From contig JADHMR010000012.1 in NCBI GenBank assembly GCA_016779945.1, positions 1-32,857 on the forward strand: a stretch of 32,857 bases of DNA. Reading direction: 5' to 3'. The stretch is from Bacteroidia bacterium (GTDB taxonomy: Bacteria > Bacteroidota > Bacteroidia > NS11-12g > UBA9320). A model generated the notes under the pieces. It did no database searches. It was not told the origin of the DNA and was given only the letters and a program-made list of their open reading frames with translations. The stretch's first letter is position 1; every line of letters begins with the position of its first letter. Both the position numbers and the translations under genes were made by a program. This document shows positions 24,405 through 32,857 of this stretch, piece by piece.

Positions 24405-24677
24405 ATGAACAAATCAGATTTAATCTCAGCTATGGCTGATTCAGCTGGTATCTCAAAAGCACAGGCTGGTGAGGCACTAAACGCATTTATGGATTCTACT
24501 TCTTCTGCACTTAAAAAAGGAGAGAAACTTATCCTTGTTGGATTCGGAACTTTCTCAGTAAGTAAAAGAGCTGCTAGAACTGGTAGAAACCCAAGAACTG
24601 GAAAAGAAATTCAAATCGCTGCTAAGAATGTTGTAAAATTCAAAGCAGGTTCTGGACTTTCTGATAAAGTTAACTAA
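24405..24677 (+). CDS. hup: HU-family DNA-binding protein
   Basis: Small basic nucleoid protein of 90 residues that bends DNA as a dimer. The ORF track begins at 24351, but the family N-terminus is the [25 protein letters not shown] at 24405, so that ATG is the start. The signature [26 protein letters not shown], the DNA-binding beta-arm, is intact, followed by [16 protein letters not shown]. Its codon use favours GCT, GGT, AAA and AGA, as expected for an abundant protein. The 68 bases before it should hold its own promoter, but I cannot identify a clear box. A strong terminator follows. Confidence 0.95.
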   Translation: MNKSDLISAMADSAGISKAQAGEALNAFMDSTSSALKKGEKLILVGFGTFSVSKRAARTGRNPRTGKEIQIAAKNVVKFKAGSGLSDKVN

Positions 24678-24698
24678 AATTTACATTGTAAATATTAG

Positions 24699-24732
24699 AA
24701 GCCTCTGTAGGATCCTGCAGAGGCTTTTTTTT
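24699..24732 (+). terminator. Strong intrinsic terminator after the HU gene
   Basis: The stem GCCTCTGTAG / CTGCAGAGGC (10 bp with one T-G wobble, loop GATC, extended by two A-T pairs) is followed by eight T. It ends the HU transcript 22 bases after the stop codon. Confidence 0.92.
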
Positions 24733-24769
24733 GCAATAATTGAAACTCTGAATATACCTTGTTAAATCC

Positions 24770-24777
24770 TATCTTCG
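24770..24777 (+). promoter_or_regulatory. Candidate -7 box TATCTTCG before the aminotransferase
   Basis: TATCTTCG differs from TAnnTTTG at one base and is followed by CATA. It ends 4 bases before the proposed ATC start at 24782, implying a leaderless transcript. It follows the HU terminator, so a promoter is expected here. No well-spaced TTG -33 box is visible. Confidence 0.4.
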
Positions 24778-24781
24778 CATA

Positions 24782-25954
24782 ATCAAAAAATCATTCCTTA
24801 AACATATTGCACAAACCTCTCCGAATCCTCCAATGTATGAATTTGTTAGGAGTGAAGGAATTTATCTTTATGATAAAAATGGAAAATCATACATCGATTT
24901 AATAAGCGGAATAGCAGTAAATAATGTCGGACATTGCAACCCGGATGTCATAGCAGCTATTAAGAATCAGGTTGACAAATACAGCCACCAGATGGTATAT
25001 GGTGAGTATGTTGTTCACCCTCAAATAGAATTAGCCAAAACTGTGGCGAAATACCTTCCCTCAAACCTGCAATCCTTTTACTTTTTAAATAGCGGAAGTG
25101 AAGCAATCGAGGGAGCTATGAAACTAGTCAAAAAATATACAGGTAGATCAAAAATAGTAGCTATGAGAAATGCTTATCACGGAAGTTCTAGTGGTTCATT
25201 AAGCATGATGAGTGATGAATATTATTCGGGATCATTTAAGCCGTTACTCCCAAATATTTTTTTCATGGATTACAATGACTTGAACACCCTAGATATTATT
25301 GATGAAGCAACTGCCGCAGTATTTATAGAACCCATTCAAGCTGAAATTGGGTATTTGCCTGCTACACAAGAATTCCTGAATGCCCTGCGAGAAAAATGCA
25401 ATGAAACCGGAACATTATTAGTCTTTGACGAAATTCAAACGGGAATCGGTAGAACAGGAAAATTATTTGCTTTCGAACATTATAATGTTGTCCCTGATAT
25501 ACTTGTGAGTGCAAAAGCGTTAGGGGGTGGTATGCCAATAGGAGCATTTATCAGTTCCCGTGAAATCATGAAAAGCATTGAGGACAATCCAATCTTGGGT
25601 CATATCACTACATTTGGCGGACACCCTGTTTCTTGTGCTGCTGGAAATGCAGCAGTAAAGTATATCTTTAAAAAACAACTATTGGATAGTGTTCAAGAGA
25701 AAGAAGATTTATTTAGGGCTTTACTTGTTCATCCAAAAATTAAAAAAATAAGTGGTAAAGGCCTTATGTTATCCATCGAGCTTGATAGTTTTAAGGAAGT
25801 AGAACGAACCATGAAACGATGCATAGACAGAGGTGTTATCATTGACTGGTTCCTCTATAACACTAATTGTCTTCGTATATCCCCACCCTTGATTATTTCC
25901 AAATCAGAGATTCATGAGGTTTGTAAGATTGTTTTACAATCGTTAGATGAATAA
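24782..25954 (+). CDS. Class III (acetylornithine/GABA-type) PLP aminotransferase, probable ATC start
   Basis: PLP-dependent aminotransferase of 390 residues when started at ATC 24782. The ORF track begins at ATG 24833. Upstream codons in the same frame, however, read KKSFLKHIAQTSPNPPMYEF, matching the usual N-terminus of Bacteroidota homologues (MKxDFLKxxAQTTPxPLxxEI). No ATG, GTG or TTG exists between the upstream TGA (24749-24751) and 24833. ATC falls exactly where the homologous methionine should be. Family motifs are YFLNSGSEAIEGAMKLVKKYTGR, DEIQTGIGRTGKLFAFEHY, the PLP lysine in VSAKALGGGMPIGAF (about K245) and TTFGGHPVSCAAG. The amino donor is not certain; argD-like or lysine/GABA transaminase are options. 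Gene stop and the minus-strand Lacal_2735 stop are 3 bases apart. Confidence 0.88.
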   Translation: MKKSFLKHIAQTSPNPPMYEFVRSEGIYLYDKNGKSYIDLISGIAVNNVGHCNPDVIAAIKNQVDKYSHQMVYGEYVVHPQIELAKTVAKYLPSNLQSFYFLNSGSEAIEGAMKLVKKYTGRSKIVAMRNAYHGSSSGSLSMMSDEYYSGSFKPLLPNIFFMDYNDLNTLDIIDEATAAVFIEPIQAEIGYLPATQEFLNALREKCNETGTLLVFDEIQTGIGRTGKLFAFEHYNVVPDILVSAKALGGGMPIGAFISSREIMKSIEDNPILGHITTFGGHPVSCAAGNAAVKYIFKKQLLDSVQEKEDLFRALLVHPKIKKISGKGLMLSIELDSFKEVERTMKRCIDRGVIIDWFLYNTNCLRISPPLIISKSEIHEVCKIVLQSLDE

Positions 25955-25957
25955 ATT

Positions 25958-26125
25958 TTAGCTTTCTAGAGCTTCAATTTGTTTCAAAATAGCGTCAGCT
26001 TCGGCTGCTTTGGCATCAGAGGCTGTTCTGTTAATTGTACTTAACTTAAATGATTCTTTGAGAAGTTTTTCGTAAGTCTCTTCCAATTGTTCTTTTTGAG
26101 TTTTTTTCTTAAATAGACCAAACAT
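25958..26125 (-). CDS. Lacal_2735 family small protein
   Basis: A 55-residue protein not in the ORF track because it is short. It begins MFGLFKKKTQKEQLEETYEK and ends ADAILKQIEALES. This is the pattern of the Lacal_2735 family of small Bacteroidota proteins: an MFGLFKKK start, then two charged helices including LKESFKLSTINRTASDAKAAEAD. It is highly charged, probably coiled-coil or helical, cytoplasmic, and of unknown function. It lies directly convergent to the aminotransferase gene. The next minus-strand small gene is 53 bases upstream, so they may be co-transcribed. Confidence 0.82.
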   Translation of the reverse strand: MFGLFKKKTQKEQLEETYEKLLKESFKLSTINRTASDAKAAEADAILKQIEALES

Positions 26126-26178
26126 ATTAATAAAACATACGAGAAATTAAATAGTTCATACAGCGTGTAAAGCTGGAC

Positions 26179-26343
26179 TTATTTTCCCCATAGACCTTCT
26201 TGTCTCCCTTTTTTCTTTTTTGCTGACTTTGGGTTATAACCTTCCATATCATCCTGAAGTGCAGCACAATGCTTTGCTTTACATGAAGATACCGATAAAA
26301 TAATCACAGAAATAAATAAGATATACAGAACAGTCAATTTCAT
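26179..26343 (-). CDS. Small putative lipoprotein (54 aa)
   Basis: A short gene missing from the ORF track. The translation MKLTVLYILFISVIILSVSSC gives a hydrophobic signal and a good lipobox (VSSC, cysteine 21). A 33-residue mature part follows (KAKHCAALQDDMEGYNPKSAKKKK ... LWGK) with a lysine-rich C-terminal end. Similar tiny lipoproteins with a single downstream cysteine and a KKK tail occur in Flavobacteriia, but I cannot name a family. Function unknown. Position between the Lacal_2735 gene and a divergent TonB-dependent receptor is noted. The ATG at 26343 lies 105 bases from the receptor start. Confidence 0.65.
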   Translation of the reverse strand: MKLTVLYILFISVIILSVSSCKAKHCAALQDDMEGYNPKSAKKKKGRQEGLWGK

Positions 26344-26384
26344 TATTCAAATAACAAAGAATTACCTTACAAATTCAAAAAAAC

Positions 26385-26413
26385 TTGCTAAAAACAATAA
26401 GGTACTATATTTG
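26385..26413 (+). promoter_or_regulatory. Promoter of the heme-type TonB receptor (TTG / TATATTTG)
   Basis: TTG at 26385-26387 and TATATTTG at 26406-26413 are spaced by 18 bases, fitting the Bacteroidota consensus TTG-N17-23-TAnnTTTG. It is the best promoter match in the window. The start codon follows 35 bases after the -7 box, leaving a leader of roughly 28 bases. Confidence 0.75.
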
Positions 26414-26448
26414 AATATGAAAGACTAAAACGATCAGACAGTCATAAA

Positions 26449-28830
26449 GTGCGTAAGCTATATTTCATAACTCTAATTACTATAAACCTCGCTATTAATG
26501 CTCAAATTCAAATTGTAAACAATAATTTGGAGCATATCTCTGGTGTGCTACTAATTCAATCTAGTAAGATAATTGGTATTTCTGACCAATATGGGAAAAT
26601 TAATATAGACACTTCTTCTAAAGAACTAGACAATTTATTTCTGTCACACAAAAACTATTATCAAAAAGAACTCACGCCTGAAATTTTACAAAGCAATACT
26701 ACCATTATTCTGACTAAAAAGATAAACACATTTGACCCCATTGTCGTTTCTAGTGGCAGGAATATTCGTTATAAGAATGATATCGCATTGCTCTCACAAA
26801 GAATAGATAAAAAGAAGATTGAACTATTTCTCCCTCAAACCTCGGCAGATCTTCTCAATGTAGACAATAACATTTATATACAGAAAAGCCAACAAGGAGG
26901 AGGAAGCCCAATTATACGTGGATTTGCTACAAATCGAATACTATTAGTTGTTGATGGAGTTAGAATGAATACCGCTATTTTCAGATCTGGAAATGTACAA
27001 AATGTTATTTCTATCGATCCATATACCGTTGAAAGCACAGACCTGATTTTTGGTCCTTCAAGCCAATTTTATGGCAGTGATGCAATCGGCGGAGTACTCA
27101 ATTTCACAACTATAAATCCAGAATTTTCAGAGGAAGGTGTGACCCTAAAAACAAAAAATAACTTCAGATATAGTTCTGCGAATAATGAAAATACTTACCA
27201 CACACAATTTCAGCTTAGTGGACGAAAAATAGCATCAATCACGAGCTTCACATATAGTAAATTCGGTGATTTGAGAATTGGAAAAAAAGGAAATGAGGTA
27301 TATGGCCGTCCCGACTATATTTCTACTGAGAATCAATTAGACACCATTATCCCGAATACTGATGAAAGCATACAAATTAATAGCGGTTATAGTCAAAAGA
27401 ATTTTTTACATAAAATCTCATTTAAACCTAATTCTAATCTAAGAGTCAATTATAATTTTCATTATAGTGAAACATCAAATATCCCAAGATACGATCGACT
27501 TATTCAGCGAGATGAATCTAATAAACTATACCATGCGGAATGGTATTACGGACCACAAACTTGGATGATGAATAATTTAGCATTGAAGTACACAAAAAAA
27601 CACGTATTGTTCGATCGTATTAAATCAACTATTGCTCATCAAAAATTTGTTGAAAGTCGGAATACTCGAACGATATATTCAAGTAATCTAAAACAAAGAG
27701 AAGAACAAGTCAACGCTTGGAGTCTGAATACAGACTTTATCAAGCACATTAATACCAAAACTCAAATAAATTACGGCTTAGAGTACGTATCAAATCTCAT
27801 ACAAAGCTCTGGTAATCAAACAAATATTAACAGTAATTCACTACAACCCATCACTTCTCGGTATCCTGATCAATCAACTTGGAAGACTGGCGGTATTTAT
27901 TTTAATGTTATCCAAAGATGGAATAATCATGCTATAACAGAAGGTGGATTAAGGTACAATATTGTTGGAATGAATGGACAATTTGATACTTCATTAACAT
28001 CCTATCCTATTTCAAATTTCAACATCATAAATCAGGCAATAACAGGGTCTATATCTCAATTAATAAAGAGAAGATTTGGCTCAATAAGTTTTATTTTATC
28101 AACTGCCTTTCGTTCGCCAAATATCGATGATATCGGTAAGACGTTTGATAGTAACCCTGGATTTGTTACCATTCCTAACCCCAATCTCAAACCAGAATAT
28201 GCCTATCACGCTGAAGCTAATCTAGACTATAATATTTTCAAAAATGTCAAAGTTCAAAATTCGATTTTTTATACTTACTTAGATCAATCTATTAGTTTGT
28301 CCAACACTACGTTAAACGGACAAGATAGCATACTTTACGACAACTCATTTAGTCAAGTGCAAATGCTTACCAATGAACAATTTGCATCTGTTTTAGGAAA
28401 TCAAATTACCTTGAAATACACGCCTAATGAGTTTATCTCACTAAAAACTACCTATACTTTTTTAGCCAGTCAGTCAAGTTCTGGAAATGCCATAAGACAC
28501 ATTACTCCAAATTTTGGTGGGACTACACTCATGTTAAATTACAAAAAGTTTGATATGTCGATTTACAGTATTTATAATCAGAGATTTAATAATAGTCAAT
28601 TTTCCAACTCAGAAAAAAATAAAACACAGTTTTATTTGAGAGATAAATTCGGTTTGGCCTATTCTCCAGCTTGGTACACTTTAAACTTTAAATTTGGTTA
28701 TTATCTGAATACAAAGACCAAGTTAAACTGTGGAATAGAAAACGTAACAGATAAAAGATATAGACCGTATAGTTCCAGACTAACCGCTCCAGGAAGAAAC
28801 ATCATACTTGCAATGCAAGTAAAATTATAG
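26449..28830 (+). CDS. TonB-dependent receptor, hemoglobin/heme-type
   Basis: Outer-membrane receptor of 793 residues, started by GTG at 26449 with signal MRKLYFITLITINLAINAQ. A short carboxypeptidase-regulatory-like domain (SGVLLIQSSKIIGISDQYGKINI) precedes the plug. The plug has QQGGGSPIIRGFATNRILLVVDGVRMNTAIFRSGNVQNVISIDPYTVE and FGPSSQFYGSDAIGGVLNF. This matches the TonB-dependent hemoglobin/transferrin/lactoferrin receptor family. The barrel contains FRSPNIDDIGKTFDSNPGFVTIPNPNLKPEYAYHAE and ends with NVTDKRYRPYSSRLTAPGRNIILAMQVKL, typical of heme receptors. Heme or another iron complex is the likely ligand, but colicin-, vitamin- and siderophore-type assignments are not excluded. No iron-box sequence was recognised. 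Its stop is one base away from the convergent floA stop. Confidence 0.9.
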   Translation: MRKLYFITLITINLAINAQIQIVNNNLEHISGVLLIQSSKIIGISDQYGKINIDTSSKELDNLFLSHKNYYQKELTPEILQSNTTIILTKKINTFDPIVVSSGRNIRYKNDIALLSQRIDKKKIELFLPQTSADLLNVDNNIYIQKSQQGGGSPIIRGFATNRILLVVDGVRMNTAIFRSGNVQNVISIDPYTVESTDLIFGPSSQFYGSDAIGGVLNFTTINPEFSEEGVTLKTKNNFRYSSANNENTYHTQFQLSGRKIASITSFTYSKFGDLRIGKKGNEVYGRPDYISTENQLDTIIPNTDESIQINSGYSQKNFLHKISFKPNSNLRVNYNFHYSETSNIPRYDRLIQRDESNKLYHAEWYYGPQTWMMNNLALKYTKKHVLFDRIKSTIAHQKFVESRNTRTIYSSNLKQREEQVNAWSLNTDFIKHINTKTQINYGLEYVSNLIQSSGNQTNINSNSLQPITSRYPDQSTWKTGGIYFNVIQRWNNHAITEGGLRYNIVGMNGQFDTSLTSYPISNFNIINQAITGSISQLIKRRFGSISFILSTAFRSPNIDDIGKTFDSNPGFVTIPNPNLKPEYAYHAEANLDYNIFKNVKVQNSIFYTYLDQSISLSNTTLNGQDSILYDNSFSQVQMLTNEQFASVLGNQITLKYTPNEFISLKTTYTFLASQSSSGNAIRHITPNFGGTTLMLNYKKFDMSIYSIYNQRFNNSQFSNSEKNKTQFYLRDKFGLAYSPAWYTLNFKFGYYLNTKTKLNCGIENVTDKRYRPYSSRLTAPGRNIILAMQVKL

Positions 28831-28831
28831 T

Positions 28832-29794
28832 TTATTTTTTCTTGGGCTTACTGATGCTATCCCGCATATCAGTATCCGCTTGAATGTTTTTCATCTTGTA
28901 ATAATCCATAATTCCTAGATTACCACTTCTGAATGCTTCAGCCATTGCTTTTGGCACCTCTGCTTCGGCTAGGATTACAAGAGCCCGAGCATCTTGTGCT
29001 TTCGCTTTCATTTCTTGTTCTTCTGCAACAGCCATGGCTCTTCGCTCCTCTGCTTTGGCATTCGCAACTTTTAAATCTGCTTCTGCTTGATCGGTTTGTA
29101 ATTCTGCTCCAATATTTTTACCGATGTCAATATCTGCTATATCAATGGATAAAATTTCAAATGCAGTACCTGCATCCAAACCTTTAGCTAAAACTGTCTT
29201 TGAAATAGTATCTGGATTTTCCAATACGGCTTTATGAGTAGTTGCAGAACCAATCGTTGTAACTATCCCCTCGCCTACACGAGCAAGAATGGTATCTTCT
29301 CCTGCACCACCTACTAATTGTGCAATATTTGCTCTAACAGTAACTCTCGCTTTTGCAATTAATTGAATTCCATCTTTTGCAACTGCAGCAACTGGAGGTG
29401 TATTTATAACTCTTGGATTAACAGATAGTTGAACAGCATCCGCTACGTCACGTCCCGCCAAATCAATGGCAGCAGCCATATTAAAATCTAGGGGTATGCT
29501 TGCCTTATCTGCAGATATCAGTGCTTTTACAACGTTATTTACATTACCTCCAGCCATAAAATGAGTTTCTAATTCATTAGAAGAAACTGGTATCCCAGCC
29601 TTATTCCCGTTAATTAAAGCGTTTACAATTAAAGATGGTGGCACTTTTCTTATTCGCATAAAAATCAACTGAATGATGCTTACACTCTTACCAGATATCG
29701 ATACTTGAGCAGTAACCCAAAGACCTAACGGTACAAAGTAAAAAAATACAAAGAGTAATACTACTCCGACGATTACAAAAGGTATGATTCCCAT
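28832..29794 (-). CDS. floA: Flotillin-like protein FloA
   Basis: Membrane-raft scaffold protein of the FloA (YqfA) family, 320 residues. It has an N-terminal membrane segment ([28 protein letters not shown]). A PHB/SPFH-like region follows ([33 protein letters not shown]), then [41 protein letters not shown]. The C-terminus is an alanine- and glutamate-rich coiled coil ([41 protein letters not shown]). All hallmarks and length fit. nfeD is 6 bases upstream; NfeD/FloA pairing is a known bacterial arrangement. ORF 28933-29187 (+) is a shadow. Confidence 0.96.
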   Translation of the reverse strand: MGIIPFVIVGVVLLFVFFYFVPLGLWVTAQVSISGKSVSIIQLIFMRIRKVPPSLIVNALINGNKAGIPVSSNELETHFMAGGNVNNVVKALISADKASIPLDFNMAAAIDLAGRDVADAVQLSVNPRVINTPPVAAVAKDGIQLIAKARVTVRANIAQLVGGAGEDTILARVGEGIVTTIGSATTHKAVLENPDTISKTVLAKGLDAGTAFEILSIDIADIDIGKNIGAELQTDQAEADLKVANAKAEERRAMAVAEEQEMKAKAQDARALVILAEAEVPKAMAEAFRSGNLGIMDYYKMKNIQADTDMRDSISKPKKK

Positions 29795-29800
29795 GATATT

Positions 29801-30268
29801 TTAGTTTTTTTGAATTTTAATATAGATTTTATTTTTAATTATTTTATTGACTTCGACCTCGGCTCCAGACGGAATAAAACTTCCCTCTGAATGAACTTCG
29901 ACGCGTTGATTATTAATATCTGCAACACCCGATGGTCGCAAAGCACTAATAGTCTTTCCGGTATCGCCTATTTTGACTTCTAGTTCTTGAATATCGTTTG
30001 CTTTGCCTGATATGGTTTCTTTATTGGAAAACATATCCCATGCTCCATTTCTAAAGGCGTAGACGACAACAATTGTCATGACCAAAGTTATTAATGCTAG
30101 AAGAATATTTCCATAAAATTTTCCATGATCGTTGTAGGTAAAATACACGCCTACTGCAACCATGACAAAACCCACTATTCCAACAATAAATCCTGGTACA
30201 ATAAAAATTTCAATCAGAAGTAATAAAAGTCCGAGGATAACGAAAGAGGCAACAATAGAAAGTGTCAT
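29801..30268 (-). CDS. NfeD-like membrane protein (short form)
   Basis: A 155-residue partner of flotillin-like proteins. It has three or four predicted membrane segments (TLSIVASFVILGLLLLLIEIFIVPGFIVGIVGFVMVAVGVYFTY and GNILLALITLVMTIVVVYAF) and a C-terminal OB-fold (KTISALRPSGVADINNQRVEVHSEGSFIPSGAEVEVNKIIKNKIYIKIQ). The serine-protease domain of the long NfeD forms is absent. It lies 30 bases downstream of gcvP and 6 bases upstream of floA, so it may be co-transcribed with gcvP although the functions differ. Confidence 0.93.
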   Translation of the reverse strand: MTLSIVASFVILGLLLLLIEIFIVPGFIVGIVGFVMVAVGVYFTYNDHGKFYGNILLALITLVMTIVVVYAFRNGAWDMFSNKETISGKANDIQELEVKIGDTGKTISALRPSGVADINNQRVEVHSEGSFIPSGAEVEVNKIIKNKIYIKIQKN

Positions 30269-30298
30269 AATATTACAGCCAATTTAGGGCTTTTTATA

Positions 30299-32857
30299 TT
30301 AAACCTCAATATAATCTGATACCGGCAGACAACTGCAAACTAGGTTTCGATCTCCATACGTATTATCTACTCTACCCACACTTGGCCAAAATTTATTTTC
30401 GATAACATAAGAAGCCGGATAGGCAGCTTTTGTTCTTGAGTATGGTCTATCCCAATTATCCCCCGAAACCAGTTGAGCAGTATGTGGTGCATGCTTAATG
30501 ACATTATTGTCTTTATCAACTTTTCCACTTTCAATTTCAGCAATTTCTTCTCGAATAGCTAACAGTGCATCACAAAAACGATCTAATTCTGATTTACTTT
30601 CACTTTCGGTAGGTTCGATCATGAGTGTGCCCGGAATTGGGAAACTAACTGTTGGTGCATGAAAACCATAATCAATGAGTCTTTTTGCAATATCCTCAAC
30701 CAGTACGCCTGAGGTAATTTTTAAAGGTCTTGGATCAACAACCATCTCATGCGCAACTGTTCCTTTTTGACCAGTGTACAAGACATCATATCCCTTAGAC
30801 AAACGATATTTCATGTAATTGGCATTCAAAATAGCAGTTGCTGTTGCTTTCTTTAAGCCTTCGCCTCCCATCATTTTAATATATGCATAGCTAATCAACA
30901 ATATACTCGCACTTCCAAATGGAGCTGCACTAACGGCTCTCATAGCTTTATCAGTGCTCACACCACTAACTACCGAGTGTCCTGGCAAATAAGGAGAAAG
31001 ATGTTCGGCTACCCCAATTGGCCCCATTCCTGGACCTCCTCCACCATGAGGAATACAGAAGGTTTTGTGTAAATTTAAATGACACACATCTGCACCAATA
31101 TTTGCTGGATTAGTATATCCTACTTGTGCATTCATATTAGCTCCATCCATGTATACTTGTCCTCCAAATTCATGGATTAACGATGTTACTTCTTTGATGG
31201 TTTCTTCATAAACGCCATTTGTACTTGGGTAAGTAATCATTGCAGCTGCTAATGTATCTTTATGATACGCTACTTTTTCTCTTAAATCAACCAAGTCAAT
31301 GTATCCATTTTCGTGGCACTTAACTACGACCACTTTCATCCCAGCCATAACTGCACTTGCAGGATTAGTTCCATGTGCCGACTCGGGAATAATTACGATA
31401 TTACGATGTTCCTGATTCGTGTCTTTAAAGTACTCTCTTATGGTCATTAGACCAGTGTACTCACCTTGAGCACCTGCATTGGGCTGAAGACTTACTTTAT
31501 GAAAGCCCGTAATTTCGGACAAATCACGCTCGAGGTCGTGCAATAATTCAGTGTAACCACTCAGCTGTTCTTTGGGTGCAAACGGATGAATATTCCCAAA
31601 AGCCTCCCAGGTTACAGGAATCATTTCAGTGGTTGCATTCAGTTTCATGGTACAACTACCTAATGCAATCATCGAGTGAGCAAGAGATAAATCTTTATTT
31701 TCAAGTGATTTGAGATATCTTAACATCTCATGTTCGGTATGATAAGAATTAAAAACTGGATGTTCTAAATAGGGTGTATTTCTATCCAAGTTGAGATCCC
31801 ACATTTGAGAAACTTTTTGCTCAAAAGAAACTTCAACACCTTTCAGTTCAGCAAACAAATCAATTAATAATTTTATATCTTCAAGTTCAGTTGTTTCGTC
31901 TATACTCACCCCAACAAAGGTTGACTCATATCTGAGGTTAATTTTATGTTGAGCTAGTATACTTTTTAGCTTGGATTGTTCATTTTCATCCAACAAAATT
32001 GCCAGTGTATCAAATGCACTGTTATTCTTGAGATTAAAACCTATTTTAACCAAATTGTTGGCTAAAATACTTGTCAATTGATTGACTTTAATAGCAATTT
32101 GCTTTAATCGTTTAGGACCATGATATGCTGCGTACATTCCAGCCATAACAGCGAGAAGAGCTTGTGCCGTACAAATATTACTAGTAGCTTTATCTCGCTT
32201 AATATGTTGTTCACGAGTTTGCAAAGCCATTCTTAAAGCTGTATTCCCGTTAGAGTCTTGTGAAACACCAATAACTCGTCCGGGTAGTCTTCGTTTGTGT
32301 TGTTCTTTAGTTGCAAAATAGGCAGCATGCGGACCACCGTTCCCCATGGGTATACCAAATCTTTGGGTACTACCAACAACCACCTCTGCACCCCATGTGC
32401 CAGGAGCTTCCAATAAAGTTAGCGATAAAATATCTGCAGCAACTACTGTTTTAACATTGTGTTCAAGTGCTTTGGCAACAAGATTAGCATAATCTTCAAC
32501 CGATCCTTCGCCATTTGGATATTGGACAAATAATCCAAAAAAGTCCTCGTTAAAATCAACATTAGATGGATTGCCTTTCACAACTGTGATACCTAAAGGT
32601 TCTGCTCTAGTTTCAATCACATCAATGGTTTGGGGGAATGCCTTGTCAGAAACAAAAAACTTATTTCCGCTCTTTTTACCTTTTGCAGAAAATACCATAG
32701 CCATAGCCTCTGCTGCCGCAGTGGCTTCATCCAAAAGACTTGCATTTGCGATTTCCATGCCCGTCAAATCCATAATCATTGTCTGGAAATTTAGAAGTGC
32801 TTCTAATCTACCTTGAGCAATTTCTGCTTGATATGGAGTATATTGGGTATACCACCC
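30299..32857 (-). CDS. gcvP: Glycine dehydrogenase (decarboxylating), P protein of the glycine cleavage system; N-terminus outside window
   Basis: PLP enzyme that decarboxylates glycine and passes the aminomethyl group to the lipoylated H protein. About 852 residues are visible and roughly the first 100 are cut off. The ORF track starts at an internal ATG (32779), but the frame continues to the window end with [20 protein letters not shown], typical GcvP sequence. Two homologous halves are present. The PLP-binding region [27 protein letters not shown] includes the Schiff-base lysine. The C-terminal half has [25 protein letters not shown] and [13 protein letters not shown]. It is the single-chain form. 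The opposite-strand ORF 32571-32816 is a shadow. Confidence 0.97.
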   Translation of the reverse strand, partial: GWYTQYTPYQAEIAQGRLEALLNFQTMIMDLTGMEIANASLLDEATAAAEAMAMVFSAKGKKSGNKFFVSDKAFPQTIDVIETRAEPLGITVVKGNPSNVDFNEDFFGLFVQYPNGEGSVEDYANLVAKALEHNVKTVVAADILSLTLLEAPGTWGAEVVVGSTQRFGIPMGNGGPHAAYFATKEQHKRRLPGRVIGVSQDSNGNTALRMALQTREQHIKRDKATSNICTAQALLAVMAGMYAAYHGPKRLKQIAIKVNQLTSILANNLVKIGFNLKNNSAFDTLAILLDENEQSKLKSILAQHKINLRYESTFVGVSIDETTELEDIKLLIDLFAELKGVEVSFEQKVSQMWDLNLDRNTPYLEHPVFNSYHTEHEMLRYLKSLENKDLSLAHSMIALGSCTMKLNATTEMIPVTWEAFGNIHPFAPKEQLSGYTELLHDLERDLSEITGFHKVSLQPNAGAQGEYTGLMTIREYFKDTNQEHRNIVIIPESAHGTNPASAVMAGMKVVVVKCHENGYIDLVDLREKVAYHKDTLAAAMITYPSTNGVYEETIKEVTSLIHEFGGQVYMDGANMNAQVGYTNPANIGADVCHLNLHKTFCIPHGGGGPGMGPIGVAEHLSPYLPGHSVVSGVSTDKAMRAVSAAPFGSASILLISYAYIKMMGGEGLKKATATAILNANYMKYRLSKGYDVLYTGQKGTVAHEMVVDPRPLKITSGVLVEDIAKRLIDYGFHAPTVSFPIPGTLMIEPTESESKSELDRFCDALLAIREEIAEIESGKVDKDNNVIKHAPHTAQLVSGDNWDRPYSRTKAAYPASYVIENKFWPSVGRVDNTYGDRNLVCSCLPVSDYIEV

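Noticed and set aside
1-32857. Defence system, prophage, integron or transposon.
   Set aside because: No integrase, transposase, nuclease-toxin, CRISPR repeat or terminal inverted repeat was seen; the gene content is mainly housekeeping.

Overview
The window is an AT-rich chromosomal segment from a member of the Bacteroidota, most likely Flavobacteriales-like. The evidence is a T9SS type-A sorting domain, two TonB-dependent receptors, BT_3928-, DUF1599- and Lacal_2735-type proteins, FloA/NfeD, and -7 promoter boxes of the TAnnTTTG type. Gene density is high, mostly in tightly packed operons. I saw no tRNA, rRNA, CRISPR array, IS element or prophage.

Layout. 1-6770 (+): 3' part of RNase R, polyprenyl diphosphate synthase, lipoate-protein ligase, endonuclease III, an RluA-type pseudouridine synthase, P5C dehydrogenase (pruA) and an azurin-like copper lipoprotein. 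6773-8272 (-): dnaB. 8273-8708: divergent promoter region. 8709-11228 (+): clpC. 11229-12263: gene-poor stretch, then a broken T9SS-secreted protein gene (signal peptide and N-terminal domain joined out of frame to PKD domain and sorting domain) with a strong terminator. 12343-15458 (+): thioredoxin-like protein, SDR oxidoreductase, argS. 15469-19765 (-): TonB-dependent receptor and, upstream of it, a beta-helix surface lipoprotein with its own terminator. 19862-20692 (-): folP. 20737-24336 (+): DUF1599 protein, BT_3928/DoxX protein, orphan OppB-like permease, aroK. 24405-24677 (+): HU protein plus terminator. 24782-25954 (+): class III aminotransferase, apparently started by ATC. 25958-26343 (-): two small genes absent from the ORF track (Lacal_2735 family and a tiny lipoprotein). 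26449-28830 (+): heme-type TonB-dependent receptor with a good promoter. 28832-32857 (-): floA, nfeD and the C-terminal part of gcvP.

Most content is housekeeping: RNA turnover and modification, isoprenoids, lipoylation, base excision repair, proline catabolism, replication, proteolysis, folate and shikimate pathways, glycine cleavage. Outer-membrane uptake is represented by the two receptors and the surface lipoprotein. I did not find a convincing new defence or mobile system. The most noteworthy items are the deletion-type T9SS pseudogene, the probable ATC start codon, -7 boxes lying almost on start codons (near-leaderless transcripts), an endonuclease III lacking the fourth Fe-S cysteine, the lipoprotein/receptor pair with distinct codon use, and the two small genes.
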